Assembly: GCA_041485845.1 (NCBI GenBank)
Contig: JBGPKH010000175.1
Coordinates: forward strand, 1-14,233
From: OMOG01 sp041485845
Lineage (GTDB): Bacteria; Acidobacteriota; Terriglobia; Bryobacterales; Bryobacteraceae
Direction: 5' to 3'
Length of the DNA stretch: 14,233 bases
This document shows positions 1 to 5,937 of the stretch, piece by piece. The notes beneath the pieces are model-generated. The model was not told the origin of the DNA. It worked only from the letters and a program-made list of their open reading frames with translations, and made no database searches. The first letter of the stretch is position 1. Every line of letters begins with the position of its first letter. The translations under genes were made by a program, and so were the position numbers.

Positions 1-2
1 TC

Positions 3-194
3 AAGCGAGGACATTCATCGAGTGTTGTCTACCGCCGTGCGGCGTGTTTAGAGACACTCAAAAGCGATGGCGTATTAACAGTGAAAAACGGATGCGAAAC
101 TACCGCTCCTCAGGATCATTCTTCAATTGGAAAAGACTCCGTGGGTCCCTTCCTTTCCCTTCCTTTCCAAACCTTTCCAAAGGAATTCGCATAG
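3..194 (+). CDS. Possible 3' end of a protein gene cut by the left edge (doubtful)
   Basis: The frame beginning at base 3 is open from the window edge to a TAG at 192-194, giving 63 residues that contain LTVKNG and DHSSIGKDSVG. I recognise no family. Codon third positions are only about half G/C, unlike the strongly GC3-biased genes in the rest of the window, so this may be non-coding or a foreign or decaying gene end. A second candidate ends nearby: the frame beginning at base 1 reads SSEDIHRVLSTAVRRV and stops at TAG 49-51, which also resembles a protein C-terminus. At most one of the two is real. The C/T-rich run at about 148-180, built of CCTTTCC-type units, lies at the end of the longer candidate. 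Nothing recognisable lies between 195 and 309. Confidence 0.2.
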   Translation, partial: KRGHSSSVVYRRAACLETLKSDGVLTVKNGCETTAPQDHSSIGKDSVGPFLSLPFQTFPKEFA

Positions 195-309
195 CGGATT
201 GGGAGACCTGGCAAGTTACGTGGATTTCGTTGTTTGGGCAGGAGGTGGAGTGCGGAGGAGATTCGGAGGTCTGTTTTTGACGAGTTCATGGCGGTCCGAG
301 GGCCCTAGC

Positions 310-771
310 CTAGGCGGGCGCGCGGATGGGCGGTTGGAGCTGCCGCAAGCTGCGATAGAGTTGGCGGCCAATCTCCAGAAAGGCTGGTGTGATACAGCCG
401 GAACAGCTTGGAATGAAGAATGGCGAAAGCCGAGGACAGAACGAAAGCCACGCGCAGGACCGGCGCCACCGCGGCCAGTCCGCCATTCGGCACGGATTGA
501 CTGCCGCTTCGTCGGGGCTGCCGGATGCCACATCCCCCAGATGCAGGAAGGGCGGCATGAATCCCCCGACGATCGCGGCGGCCAGCGCGTACCACACCAG
601 CGACTCCCGGCGCGGGCGCCACCCCAAGCGATTCGTGTCGCCGGCCGCCGTGGTGAGCGGCGGGTTGCTCGTTTCGCACGGAGGGATGATCCCCGCCTCA
701 ACGTGCGGTTGCGGAGACGCGTCCTGCCTGCCGCGCGATCCTTTTCGGGATTCCGGGTGACCGCTCGCCAT
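310..771 (-). CDS. Hypothetical small membrane protein (doubtful ORF, possibly frameshifted)
   Basis: This is an ORF of 153 codons from ATG 771. Around its middle it encodes a convincing hydrophobic segment, ESLVWYALAAAIVGGFMPPF, followed by a charged loop. After the residues MADWPR the reading is less convincing. The neighbouring minus-strand frame then reads LAAVAPVLRVAFVLSSAFAI, a better membrane helix. The gene may therefore be a two-helix protein with a frameshift near 480, or not a gene. A TATAGT hexamer (789 to 784, minus) lies 12 nt before the ATG, with no good -35 and no Shine-Dalgarno sequence. It lies downstream of prmC on the same strand with a 26-bp gap from the tandem repeat at the prmC end. 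I recognise no family. Confidence 0.3.
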   Translation of the reverse strand: MASGHPESRKGSRGRQDASPQPHVEAGIIPPCETSNPPLTTAAGDTNRLGWRPRRESLVWYALAAAIVGGFMPPFLHLGDVASGSPDEAAVNPCRMADWPRWRRSCAWLSFCPRLSPFFIPSCSGCITPAFLEIGRQLYRSLRQLQPPIRAPA

Positions 772-796
772 TTACGCGCTCGTACTATAGGGCTGG

Positions 797-842
797 TTTT
801 ATGACGATGGTTTCTGGCGTTTTATAAGGATGGTTTCCGGCG
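797..842. repeat. Tandem 23-bp duplication over the prmC stop codon
   Basis: Two head-to-tail 23-bp units, 797-819 and 820-842, match at 20 of 23 positions; each begins TTTTAT and ends GATGGTTT(C/T)(T/C)GGCG. The prmC stop codon (TAA, 824-822) lies in the right-hand unit. The left-hand unit is an out-of-frame copy of the last prmC codons plus the stop region, so it adds nothing to the protein. It looks like a replication-slippage duplication that has since diverged slightly. Confidence 0.8.
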
Positions 843-1655
843 TGCCGCGGCGACCCGCGGGATTCCCGCCAGGTCGGGTTCGATCCGAACTTCGGCCCAT
901 CCGGTGAGGAGGCCCCCCACGTGATCTACGCTGCCGAAGCCCAACTCGAGAATGAGCCAGCCACCCGGGCGCAACACGCGCGCGGCGTCCGCCACAATGC
1001 GGTCGTACAGGTCGAAGCCCGACTCGCCCCCGAAAAGCGCCACGTGCGGCTCCCAGTCGCGCACCTCGCGCTGCAAGCCGGCGCGTTGGCCCACGGGCAC
1101 GTAGGGCGGATTGGAGACGATCAGATCCATCGTGCCCGTCCCGATGCCGTCCATCAGATCGCAGGCCACGAGTTGCACCCGTGCGTGCAGGCGTATGGCA
1201 TTCTCGCAGGCGACAGTCAAGGCAGCGAAGGAGATGTCGGTGGCCCAAGCCTCGGCGCCGGTCTCGAGTTGCAGCGTCACGGCCAGCGCGCCCGATCCGG
1301 CGCCGACGTCGAGCAAGCGCCCGTCGCCGGGCGTCACGGTCAGCGCCACTTCCACAACGTGCTCGGTTTCGGGCCGCGGGATCAACACATCCGGGGTGAC
1401 GCGAAAATCGCGCCCGTAGAATTCCTGACGGCGTGTAATGTACTGGGTCGGCTTGCCCAGCAGCCGTTCATGCAGGTAGCGGCCGTAGTGCAGCCACTCC
1501 ACTTCCTTCAGTTCCCGCTCGGGGTGCGCGAACAGGCAGACGCGCTCGCAGCGCAGGGCGTGGCACAGCAACACTTCCGCGGTCAGCCGCGGCACGGGGA
1601 TTCCCCCGTCTTCCAGCAGGCGCACCCCCTGGAGGAGCGCGGTCTGTACAGTCAT
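822..1655 (-). CDS. prmC: Peptide chain release factor N5-glutamine methyltransferase PrmC (HemK)
   Basis: This cytosolic SAM-dependent enzyme N5-methylates the glutamine of the GGQ motif in RF1 and RF2, raising peptide-release efficiency. The protein has 277 residues, the usual length. The N-terminal helical release-factor-binding domain covers about 1-75. The link PRPETEHV (93-100) is typical of the family. SAM-binding motif I is LLDVGAGSGALAV (114-126), the catalytic NPPY is at 182-185, and the C-terminal DLAGIPR (261-267) matches the family ending. It follows prfA on the same strand, so enzyme and substrate are made together, but a 293-bp spacer separates them and it could have its own promoter. 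The ATG at 1655 has no Shine-Dalgarno sequence; the bases just before it are a CAGC-type repeat (GCTGAACGCT). The 3' end is duplicated (797-842). Confidence 0.96.
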   Translation of the reverse strand: MTVQTALLQGVRLLEDGGIPVPRLTAEVLLCHALRCERVCLFAHPERELKEVEWLHYGRYLHERLLGKPTQYITRRQEFYGRDFRVTPDVLIPRPETEHVVEVALTVTPGDGRLLDVGAGSGALAVTLQLETGAEAWATDISFAALTVACENAIRLHARVQLVACDLMDGIGTGTMDLIVSNPPYVPVGQRAGLQREVRDWEPHVALFGGESGFDLYDRIVADAARVLRPGGWLILELGFGSVDHVGGLLTGWAEVRIEPDLAGIPRVAAARRKPSL

Positions 1656-1948
1656 AGCGTTCAGCGATCGGCGTTCAGCACTCAGCTAACCGGCGACCCG
1701 CCAGCGGCCGTTAGCGCGCGCGCCAAAATAACTTGCCCGTTTCGCAGCCCTGGGACACGCTGCCGCACTCAGGACTGCGCTCCTCCGCTTGCTGGCGTTC
1801 TCGAACCCGACTGCGAGTCGCGGCCGCCAATGCACGCGAATCCGCTTGCTCTCCTCTCCCTGTTTCTCTCCGGTGAGATCTGGTTACTGTCCAAGTTATT
1901 CTTCCGTGACGCCTTAACTGACCGCTGATTGCCGGCCACTGAGAGCCT
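1656..1948. other. prfA-prmC spacer bordered by GCTGAACGC-type repeats
   Basis: This 293-bp gap lies inside an otherwise tight operon. Next to prmC (1656-1687, minus-strand reading) are two copies of GCTGAACGC(C/T) with a related GCTGAGTGC, that is, imperfect short tandem repeats. At the prfA side (1917-1941) similar words occur (CAGCGGTCAG, CTCAGTGG). The interior is C/G-rich with CGAACCCGAC-like words and a T/C-rich segment at 1850-1875. I see no convincing gene, perfect hairpin or terminator. A plus-strand frame runs through the gap but only as the tail of an antisense shadow of prmC. The arrangement suggests a short non-coding insertion between two formerly closer genes (inference). Confidence 0.5.
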
Positions 1949-3043
1949 CTAATCCGCGGCGGCGCCCTGCCCGCCCTCGTCTCCGCGCAGCTTTTGCGTG
2001 CGGTAGTAGGTGGTGAGCGCTTCCACGATGGCGTCCAGCTTGCCGTCCATCACGAAATCCAGTTGGTGGAGTGTCAGCCCGATGCGGTGGTCGGTCACCC
2101 GATTCTGCGGGAAATTGTAGGTGCGGATCTTCTCGCTGCGGTCGCCCGAGCCCACCTGGCTGCGGCGCTCGGCGCCGACAGCGGCCTGCTGCTTCTCCAA
2201 CTCGATTTCGTAGAGCCGCGAACGAAGCACCCGCTCGGCCTTGGCGCGGTTCTTGATCTGCGATTTCTCATCCTGGCAGGAGACCACCAGGCCGGTCGGC
2301 AGGTGCGTGATGCGCACCGCCGAATACGTGGTGTTCACGGATTGCCCGCCCGGACCCGAGGAGCAGAACGTGTCGATGCGAATGTCCTTGGGATCGATCT
2401 TGATCTCCACCTCGTCCGCCTCCGGCAACACCGCCACCGTGATCGCGGAGGTGTGGACGCGCCCCTGTTGTTCGGTCACCGGCACGCGCTGCACGCGGTG
2501 CACCCCGCTCTCGTATTTCAGCTTGCTGTACACCTTGTCGCCGCTCACCAGGGCGATCACTTCCTTCAGCCCGCCCACCGGCGATTCGCTGCTGGAGGTC
2601 ACTTCGATCTTCCAGCCCTGCGATTCCGCGTATCGCGCGTACATGCGGAAAATCTCGCCCGCGAACAGGGTAGCTTCGTCGCCGCCCGTGCCGGCGCGGA
2701 TTTCGAGCACCACGTTCTTGTCGTCGAGCGGGTCTTTGGGGAGCAGCAGGATCTTCAGCTCCTCTTCGATCCGGGTGACCTCCGGCTCCAGTTGCGCCAC
2801 TTCTTCCTCGGCCATCGCCTGGAGCTCGGCATCCTGCTCCTGGAGCATCGCGCGCGCCTGCGAGAGCCCGTCCTGCACCTTTTTCCACTCGCGATACTTG
2901 CCCACAAGATCGGACAACTCGCTTTGCGCCTTGGTGACTTTGCGGTACTGGTCCGAATCGGAAATCACGGCCGGATCGGCCATCTGTTGAGTAAGCTCGT
3001 CAAAGCGCTTTTCGAGCTGTTCGAGCCTGGGAACGAATTGCAT
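1949..3043 (-). CDS. prfA: Peptide chain release factor 1 (RF1)
   Basis: RF1 recognises UAA and UAG in the ribosomal A site and triggers hydrolysis of the finished peptide. The protein has 364 residues, the standard length. A coiled-coil N-terminal domain (1-105) precedes the PCRF domain with RAGTGGDEA (116-124). The stop-codon reading tripeptide is P-V-T at 188-190 within HRVQRVPVTEQQGR, the RF1-type PxT rather than the RF2-type SPF. The peptidyl-transferase loop SSGPGGQSVNTT has its GGQ at 232-234, and the C-terminus keeps TYNFPQNRVTDHR (308-320). The start ATG 3043 lies 6 nt after the DUF1385 stop, so translation is probably coupled; no clear Shine-Dalgarno sequence is visible. The gene ends in TAG, a codon read only by RF1 itself. 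The methyltransferase for Q234 is the downstream prmC. Confidence 0.98.
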   Translation of the reverse strand: MQFVPRLEQLEKRFDELTQQMADPAVISDSDQYRKVTKAQSELSDLVGKYREWKKVQDGLSQARAMLQEQDAELQAMAEEEVAQLEPEVTRIEEELKILLLPKDPLDDKNVVLEIRAGTGGDEATLFAGEIFRMYARYAESQGWKIEVTSSSESPVGGLKEVIALVSGDKVYSKLKYESGVHRVQRVPVTEQQGRVHTSAITVAVLPEADEVEIKIDPKDIRIDTFCSSGPGGQSVNTTYSAVRITHLPTGLVVSCQDEKSQIKNRAKAERVLRSRLYEIELEKQQAAVGAERRSQVGSGDRSEKIRTYNFPQNRVTDHRIGLTLHQLDFVMDGKLDAIVEALTTYYRTQKLRGDEGGQGAAAD

Positions 3044-3049
3044 GGGGAA

Positions 3050-4036
3050 TCACGCGATGACCAGTTGTCCGCCCTGCGACTTTTCGAGCGACATCGCGCC
3101 TTCGAGCGCGCGGATGGCCACCGCCGCCTGGTCGTCGGCCGGAGGCTTGGTGGTGATGCGCTGCATCCACAGACCCGGCGCGGTAAGGGTCGCCAGAAAA
3201 GAGCCGCGCCGCTTGGCGGCAAACCGGATCAGCTCGTAGGCCACGCCGGCGATCACCGGAATCAGCAAGACGCGGAACACCAGCTTGGCCAGAAAACCGT
3301 CGAAGGGGATCAGCGTGTAAATCGGTATCGCCAGGAAGAACACGACGAATAGGAAGCTGGTGCCGCACCGTGGATGATAGGTCGAGAAGCGCTGAGCGTT
3401 CTCCACCGTCACCGGCTGGCCGGATTCGAAATTGAAGACCACCTTGTGTTCGGCGCCGTGATACTGAAAGACTCGCCGGATGTCCTTCAGCCGTGAGAGC
3501 ACATACAGAAGGGTGAGGAGAATCGCCATGCGGATGACGCCGTCCGCCAGGTTGAACGCCACCCGGCCTTCGAGCACGGGATACACCTTTTGCAGCTTGG
3601 TCACCAGGAATAGCGGCACGAACTTGTACATGAAGATGAAGAACGCCAGCGAAAAGACGATCGGGCCGGCAACCACCCAGCCGGGAGCCTCTTTGGGAGG
3701 TTCCGGGCTCCGCGCCCGGCTCGGGTCGTCAAGAGCCGCGGCGGCGGAGAATTTCAGCGCGCGGGCGCCGAGTTTCAGGGCCTGATACAGCGTCCCCACG
3801 CCGCGAAAGACGGGGTATTTGAAGATCCGGTACTGCTCGGACATGCGGGCCAGCGGCATCTCTTCGGTGACCATTTCGCCGTTCGGCTTGCGCACCGCGA
3901 CGCAGTAGCTATGGGGCGCCCGCATCATCACCCCCTCCATTACGGCCTGTCCGCCGACGAGAGTCTCCTCGCCGCTTTCCAGGATCGGCAACATTTGCAT
4001 ATGCGTGAAAAGGCGGAAAAAGGTGCGCAGGGACAC
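3050..4036 (-). CDS. DUF1385 (YqhQ-like) integral membrane protein
   Basis: This is a DUF1385 family member of unproven function, sometimes labelled a predicted metal-dependent enzyme. From a GTG at 4036 it has 328 residues, the usual size. It shows the family signature GGQAVMEGVMMR (28-39), a soluble segment, then four likely membrane helices (about 119-145, 162-182, 226-244, 249-267). Conserved polar motifs lie between and after them: YHGAEHK (192-198), HPRCGTS (221-227) and PGLWMQRITTK (287-297); the His, Glu and Cys residues could bind metal (inference). The open frame extends up to 4342, but that would overlap the SDR gene and encode Arg-rich junk. GTG 4036 is preceded by AGAGAGG at about 4 nt; ATGs at 4000 and 3994 are alternatives without Shine-Dalgarno sequences. 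It leads an operon with prfA and prmC, a neighbourhood also known in Clostridia. Confidence 0.92.
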   Translation of the reverse strand: MSLRTFFRLFTHMQMLPILESGEETLVGGQAVMEGVMMRAPHSYCVAVRKPNGEMVTEEMPLARMSEQYRIFKYPVFRGVGTLYQALKLGARALKFSAAAALDDPSRARSPEPPKEAPGWVVAGPIVFSLAFFIFMYKFVPLFLVTKLQKVYPVLEGRVAFNLADGVIRMAILLTLLYVLSRLKDIRRVFQYHGAEHKVVFNFESGQPVTVENAQRFSTYHPRCGTSFLFVVFFLAIPIYTLIPFDGFLAKLVFRVLLIPVIAGVAYELIRFAAKRRGSFLATLTAPGLWMQRITTKPPADDQAAVAIRALEGAMSLEKSQGGQLVIA

Positions 4037-4060
4037 AATACCTCTCTGTGTTTCTATACT

Positions 4061-4066
4061 ATTATA
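4061..4066 (-). promoter_or_regulatory. -10 hexamer TATAAT for the DUF1385-prfA-prmC operon
   Basis: The minus strand reads a perfect TATAAT 25 nt before the GTG start of the DUF1385 gene. The predicted mRNA would begin near 4054 and carry the AGAGAGG ribosome site at 4041-4047. No good -35 box is seen 16-18 bp upstream (the region is GC-rich, around AACTCCGGC), so this is either an activator-dependent promoter or a chance match. Confidence 0.45.
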
Positions 4067-4135
4067 CGCCAGGCGCGAAGGGCGCCGGAGTTCCCGTTGG
4101 TTATCAGTTTGCGACTCAATACGGGTGAGAGCGCC

Positions 4136-4161
4136 GTGGGGCAGGCGCTTTCGCCTGCCAG
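4136..4161. repeat. REP-like palindrome, copy 1 (identical to 10789-10814)
   Basis: The core GGCAGGCGCTTTCGCCTGCC (4140-4159) is a perfect 8-bp stem with a 4-nt loop. The surrounding 26 bp (starting GTGG, ending AG) are identical to the copy at 10789-10814. It sits 16 bp after the SDR stop codon and upstream of the DUF1385 promoter. It could cap the SDR transcript, but there is no T-run after it for a standard intrinsic terminator. Confidence 0.85.
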
Positions 4162-4176
4162 CCGAGGCGCGGATCT

Positions 4177-5127
4177 TCATTCCGGCCAGTCCGGAAACAC
4201 GATCTCTCCCAGCCCTTTCCAGTACCGGTAAAATCCCTCGTCGCACCGCGGCGTCTTGCCGTACTTCGCTTCCGCGAACCGTCCCCAGTGGGGCCGCTCG
4301 CCGCCGGCGTCCGTGAATCCGTACTCTTCGGAAAGCTCCCACGAGCTGAACACGCGTCCGCTCTTCTTCCCGGCATCGGGATCCGCCGCCAGCGCCGCCA
4401 CCGCGCGCCCCACGAACAGCGGGGTTTCGGATTCCAGAAAATTTGGCTCTTTCCTGCCCGCATCGCGCCAGTTCGCTTCCGTCACGCCGAAATGATCCAG
4501 CATGAATTCGGAGCGAAGAAAACCGGGCGTAACCGCCACCGCCGCGATGTTCCGCTTGCGCAGCTCGTAGGCCATGGCAAACGCCAGCCGGATCACCGAG
4601 GTCTTGACCAGGTCGTAGAAAATGTTGCCGCGATAGTCCCAGGAGTCGCCGTCCGTGATTTCCACGATCAGGCCGCGCCCTCGGCCGAACATCAGCGGAG
4701 CTCCGAAATGCGCCGTGATGATGTGCGTGTGTATGGCGCGCTCGAGCATGGTCAGGCCTTTGTCGAGCGACACCGTCCAGAAAGTCTTTCCGAACTCCGT
4801 CAGCTCGTCGCCGCCCCAGATGTCGTTGACCAGAATATCGATCCCCTCGGACTCCGCCTTCACGCGCGCGAACAGCTCCTTCACCTGCTCCGGCTCGGTG
4901 TGGTCCGTCTGCACGGCGATTCCCTTCCCTCCGCGCGCCGCAACCATTTCGGCGGTTTCTTCGATCGATTCCGGGCGCCCCCGCATCGCGCTCTTTCCGC
5001 GCACGCTCCGTCCCGTGCAGTAGACCGTTGCGCCCTCCTCGCCCAGCGCGCAGGCGATACCCCGTCCAGCGCCCCGCGTCGCGCCCGCCACCACCGCGAT
5101 CCTGCCTTGCAGCTTTCCTGTTGTCAT
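4177..5127 (-). CDS. Short-chain dehydrogenase/reductase (SDR), DHRS1-like
   Basis: This is an NAD(P)-dependent oxidoreductase of unknown substrate, 316 residues, with the classical Rossmann fold. The cofactor motif AGATRGAGRG is at 14-23. NDIWGG (101-106) stands at the usual NNAG position. The catalytic Y171-x-x-x-K175 lies in YDLVK, and VTPGFLRSEF (199-208) follows. The usual catalytic Ser, 13 residues before the Tyr, appears to be Thr158; Ser162 is an alternative. The long C-terminal part (about 210-316) and general pattern recall the DHRS1-type branch. The start is set by GAGGAGG ending 6 nt before ATG 5127; the frame is open to an ATG at 5196, but that codon lies upstream of the predicted transcription start. 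It diverges from a TetR repressor gene with shared operators, so it is probably induced by that repressor's ligand. Confidence 0.9.
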   Translation of the reverse strand: MTTGKLQGRIAVVAGATRGAGRGIACALGEEGATVYCTGRSVRGKSAMRGRPESIEETAEMVAARGGKGIAVQTDHTEPEQVKELFARVKAESEGIDILVNDIWGGDELTEFGKTFWTVSLDKGLTMLERAIHTHIITAHFGAPLMFGRGRGLIVEITDGDSWDYRGNIFYDLVKTSVIRLAFAMAYELRKRNIAAVAVTPGFLRSEFMLDHFGVTEANWRDAGRKEPNFLESETPLFVGRAVAALAADPDAGKKSGRVFSSWELSEEYGFTDAGGERPHWGRFAEAKYGKTPRCDEGFYRYWKGLGEIVFPDWPE

Positions 5128-5141
5128 CTCCGCCTCCTCAG

Positions 5142-5180
5142 CCCCGGCCCCCTGGCCCCAATCCCCAGCCCCCACCCCCC
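5142..5180 (-). promoter_or_regulatory. G-quadruplex-capable 5' leader of the SDR gene
   Basis: On the minus (sense) strand there are six consecutive guanine runs of 6, 5, 4, 4, 5 and 4 bases separated by loops of 1-3 nt. The runs fall, in transcript order, at 5180-5175, 5173-5169, 5166-5163, 5159-5156, 5152-5148 and 5145-5142. The block begins about where transcription should start and ends 6 nt before the GAGGAGG ribosome site. It fits the standard four-tract quadruplex pattern with two tracts to spare, in both DNA and RNA. Confidence 0.7.
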
Positions 5181-5181
5181 G

Positions 5182-5210
5182 ATAGTAAATGGCCATTCAT
5201 TTATTGTCAA
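5182..5210 (-). promoter_or_regulatory. Sigma70-type promoter of the SDR gene
   Basis: The minus strand reads a perfect -35 TTGACA (5210 to 5205), a spacer of exactly 17 bp, and a -10 TACTAT (5187 to 5182; 4 of 6 match to TATAAT). The transcript should begin near 5175. The spacer contains the palindrome AATGGCCATT, so a bound repressor would block polymerase. Confidence 0.75.
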
Positions 5211-5233
5211 TACTAAAAGTGAATGGCCGTTTA
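5186..5233. promoter_or_regulatory. Paired palindromic operators between the SDR and tetR genes
   Basis: The arms TAAATGGCCATTCA (5186-5199) and TGAATGGCCGTTTA (5220-5233) form an inverted repeat matching at 13 of 14 positions around a 20-bp centre. Each arm itself contains a palindromic core: AATGGCCATT (5188-5197, perfect) and AATGGCCGTT (5222-5231, one mismatch). The left arm lies in the SDR promoter spacer; the right arm abuts the TATAAT used for tetR. This is the layout expected for a TetR-type repressor controlling itself and its divergent neighbour (inference from position). Confidence 0.75.
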
Positions 5234-5237
5234 TAAT
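5232..5237 (+). promoter_or_regulatory. -10 hexamer TATAAT for a leaderless tetR transcript
   Basis: A perfect TATAAT ends 6 nt before ATG 5244, placing the expected transcription start on or next to the A of that ATG. No Shine-Dalgarno sequence is present. A TTGTCA at 5204-5209 is 22 bp away, too far for a normal -35; the hexamer at 17 bp (AATACT) is poor. Confidence 0.55.
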
Positions 5238-5243
5238 GAAACT

Positions 5244-5864
5244 ATGTCCCGCCATCGCACCCTGCCCGACGAGCACCTGGTCGCCGCCGCCGCGCGCGTC
5301 ATCGGACGCCTCGGGCCTGCGCGCCTCACCCTCGCCGGCGTCGCCCGCGAAGCCGGGCTCGCTCCGGCCACCCTGCTGCAGCGCTTCGGCTCCAAGCGCG
5401 GACTTCTTCTCGAAGTGGCCCGCGCCGGGACCGCCGGCGTCGCCGAATGCTTCGCCCGGGTCCGCGCCAGGCACAAGTCGCCGCTGGTATCGATCTTCGC
5501 CGCCGTCGAAATGACCGCGCACATGGCCGAAACGCCGGAGGCGCTGGCCAACAGCCTGGCGTTCCTGCAGATCGATCTTACCGACCCGGATTTCCATCGC
5601 CTGGCGATCGAACATTCGCGCGCCTCCGAAGACGGCTACCGGGCTCTTCTCGATGAAGCCGTGGCTGCCGGCGAGTTGGTGCGCTGCGACACCGCGCGCC
5701 TGGCCCGTGTCATCGGTGCGCTCTCCGGCGGGTCGATGCTCGCATGGGCGATCCGGCGCGAGGGTTCCGTCGCCGCGTGGCTTCGAAGCGATTTGGAAAC
5801 CCTGTTGAAGCCGCTGCGCGCGCCGAAAGCCGCACGCCGGCGCCGTGTTACCGGGCGCCGGTAG
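5244..5864 (+). CDS. TetR-family transcriptional regulator
   Basis: This protein of 206 residues has the TetR build. The N-terminal helix-turn-helix is near 28-50 (LTLAGVAREAGLAPATLLQRFGSKRGLL: hydrophobic core, AREAGLAPATL turn and recognition helix, then the G-S-K-R-G-L-L helix-4 start). A helical ligand-binding and dimer domain follows (55-190), and then a basic tail (RRRRVTGRR). Such proteins bind palindromic operators as dimers and release DNA on binding a small molecule; the ligand here is unknown. The ATG at 5244 is chosen because the in-frame ATG at 5223 lies within the operator and upstream of the TATAAT at 5232-5237; using 5223 would add MAVYNET. It diverges from the SDR gene, its likely target. 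Confidence 0.9.
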   Translation: MSRHRTLPDEHLVAAAARVIGRLGPARLTLAGVAREAGLAPATLLQRFGSKRGLLLEVARAGTAGVAECFARVRARHKSPLVSIFAAVEMTAHMAETPEALANSLAFLQIDLTDPDFHRLAIEHSRASEDGYRALLDEAVAAGELVRCDTARLARVIGALSGGSMLAWAIRREGSVAAWLRSDLETLLKPLRAPKAARRRRVTGRR

Positions 5865-5937
5865 CGGCCCGAGCACCCTTTGTGGACATCCATACAGCGC
5901 AGACTCCCAAACCTCCGCTAGACTGAAAGAACGTTTT

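Noticed and set aside
921..1928. Plus-strand open frame (335 codons) opposite prmC and the prfA-prmC spacer
   Set aside because: Antisense shadow of prmC; no ribosome site and no recognisable domain.
1994..3352. Long plus-strand open frame (452 codons) opposite prfA and the DUF1385 gene
   Set aside because: It is antisense to two certain genes, is rich in His/Arg/Leu as expected from the complement of GC3-biased codons, and matches no family.
4140..4159. Palindrome at 4140 as an intrinsic terminator of the SDR gene
   Set aside because: There is no following T-run on the minus strand, and an identical copy at 10793 lies in a leader rather than after a gene, so it is better seen as a dispersed repeat.
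4037..4342. Upstream extension of the DUF1385 gene
   Set aside because: It would run through the REP-like palindrome and overlap the SDR gene; the extra residues are Arg-rich and unlike the family N-terminus.
4288..5514. Plus-strand open frame (408 codons) across the SDR gene, control region and tetR start
   Set aside because: It crosses a well-supported promoter/operator region and two recognised genes; composition is Pro/Arg/Ser-rich shadow.
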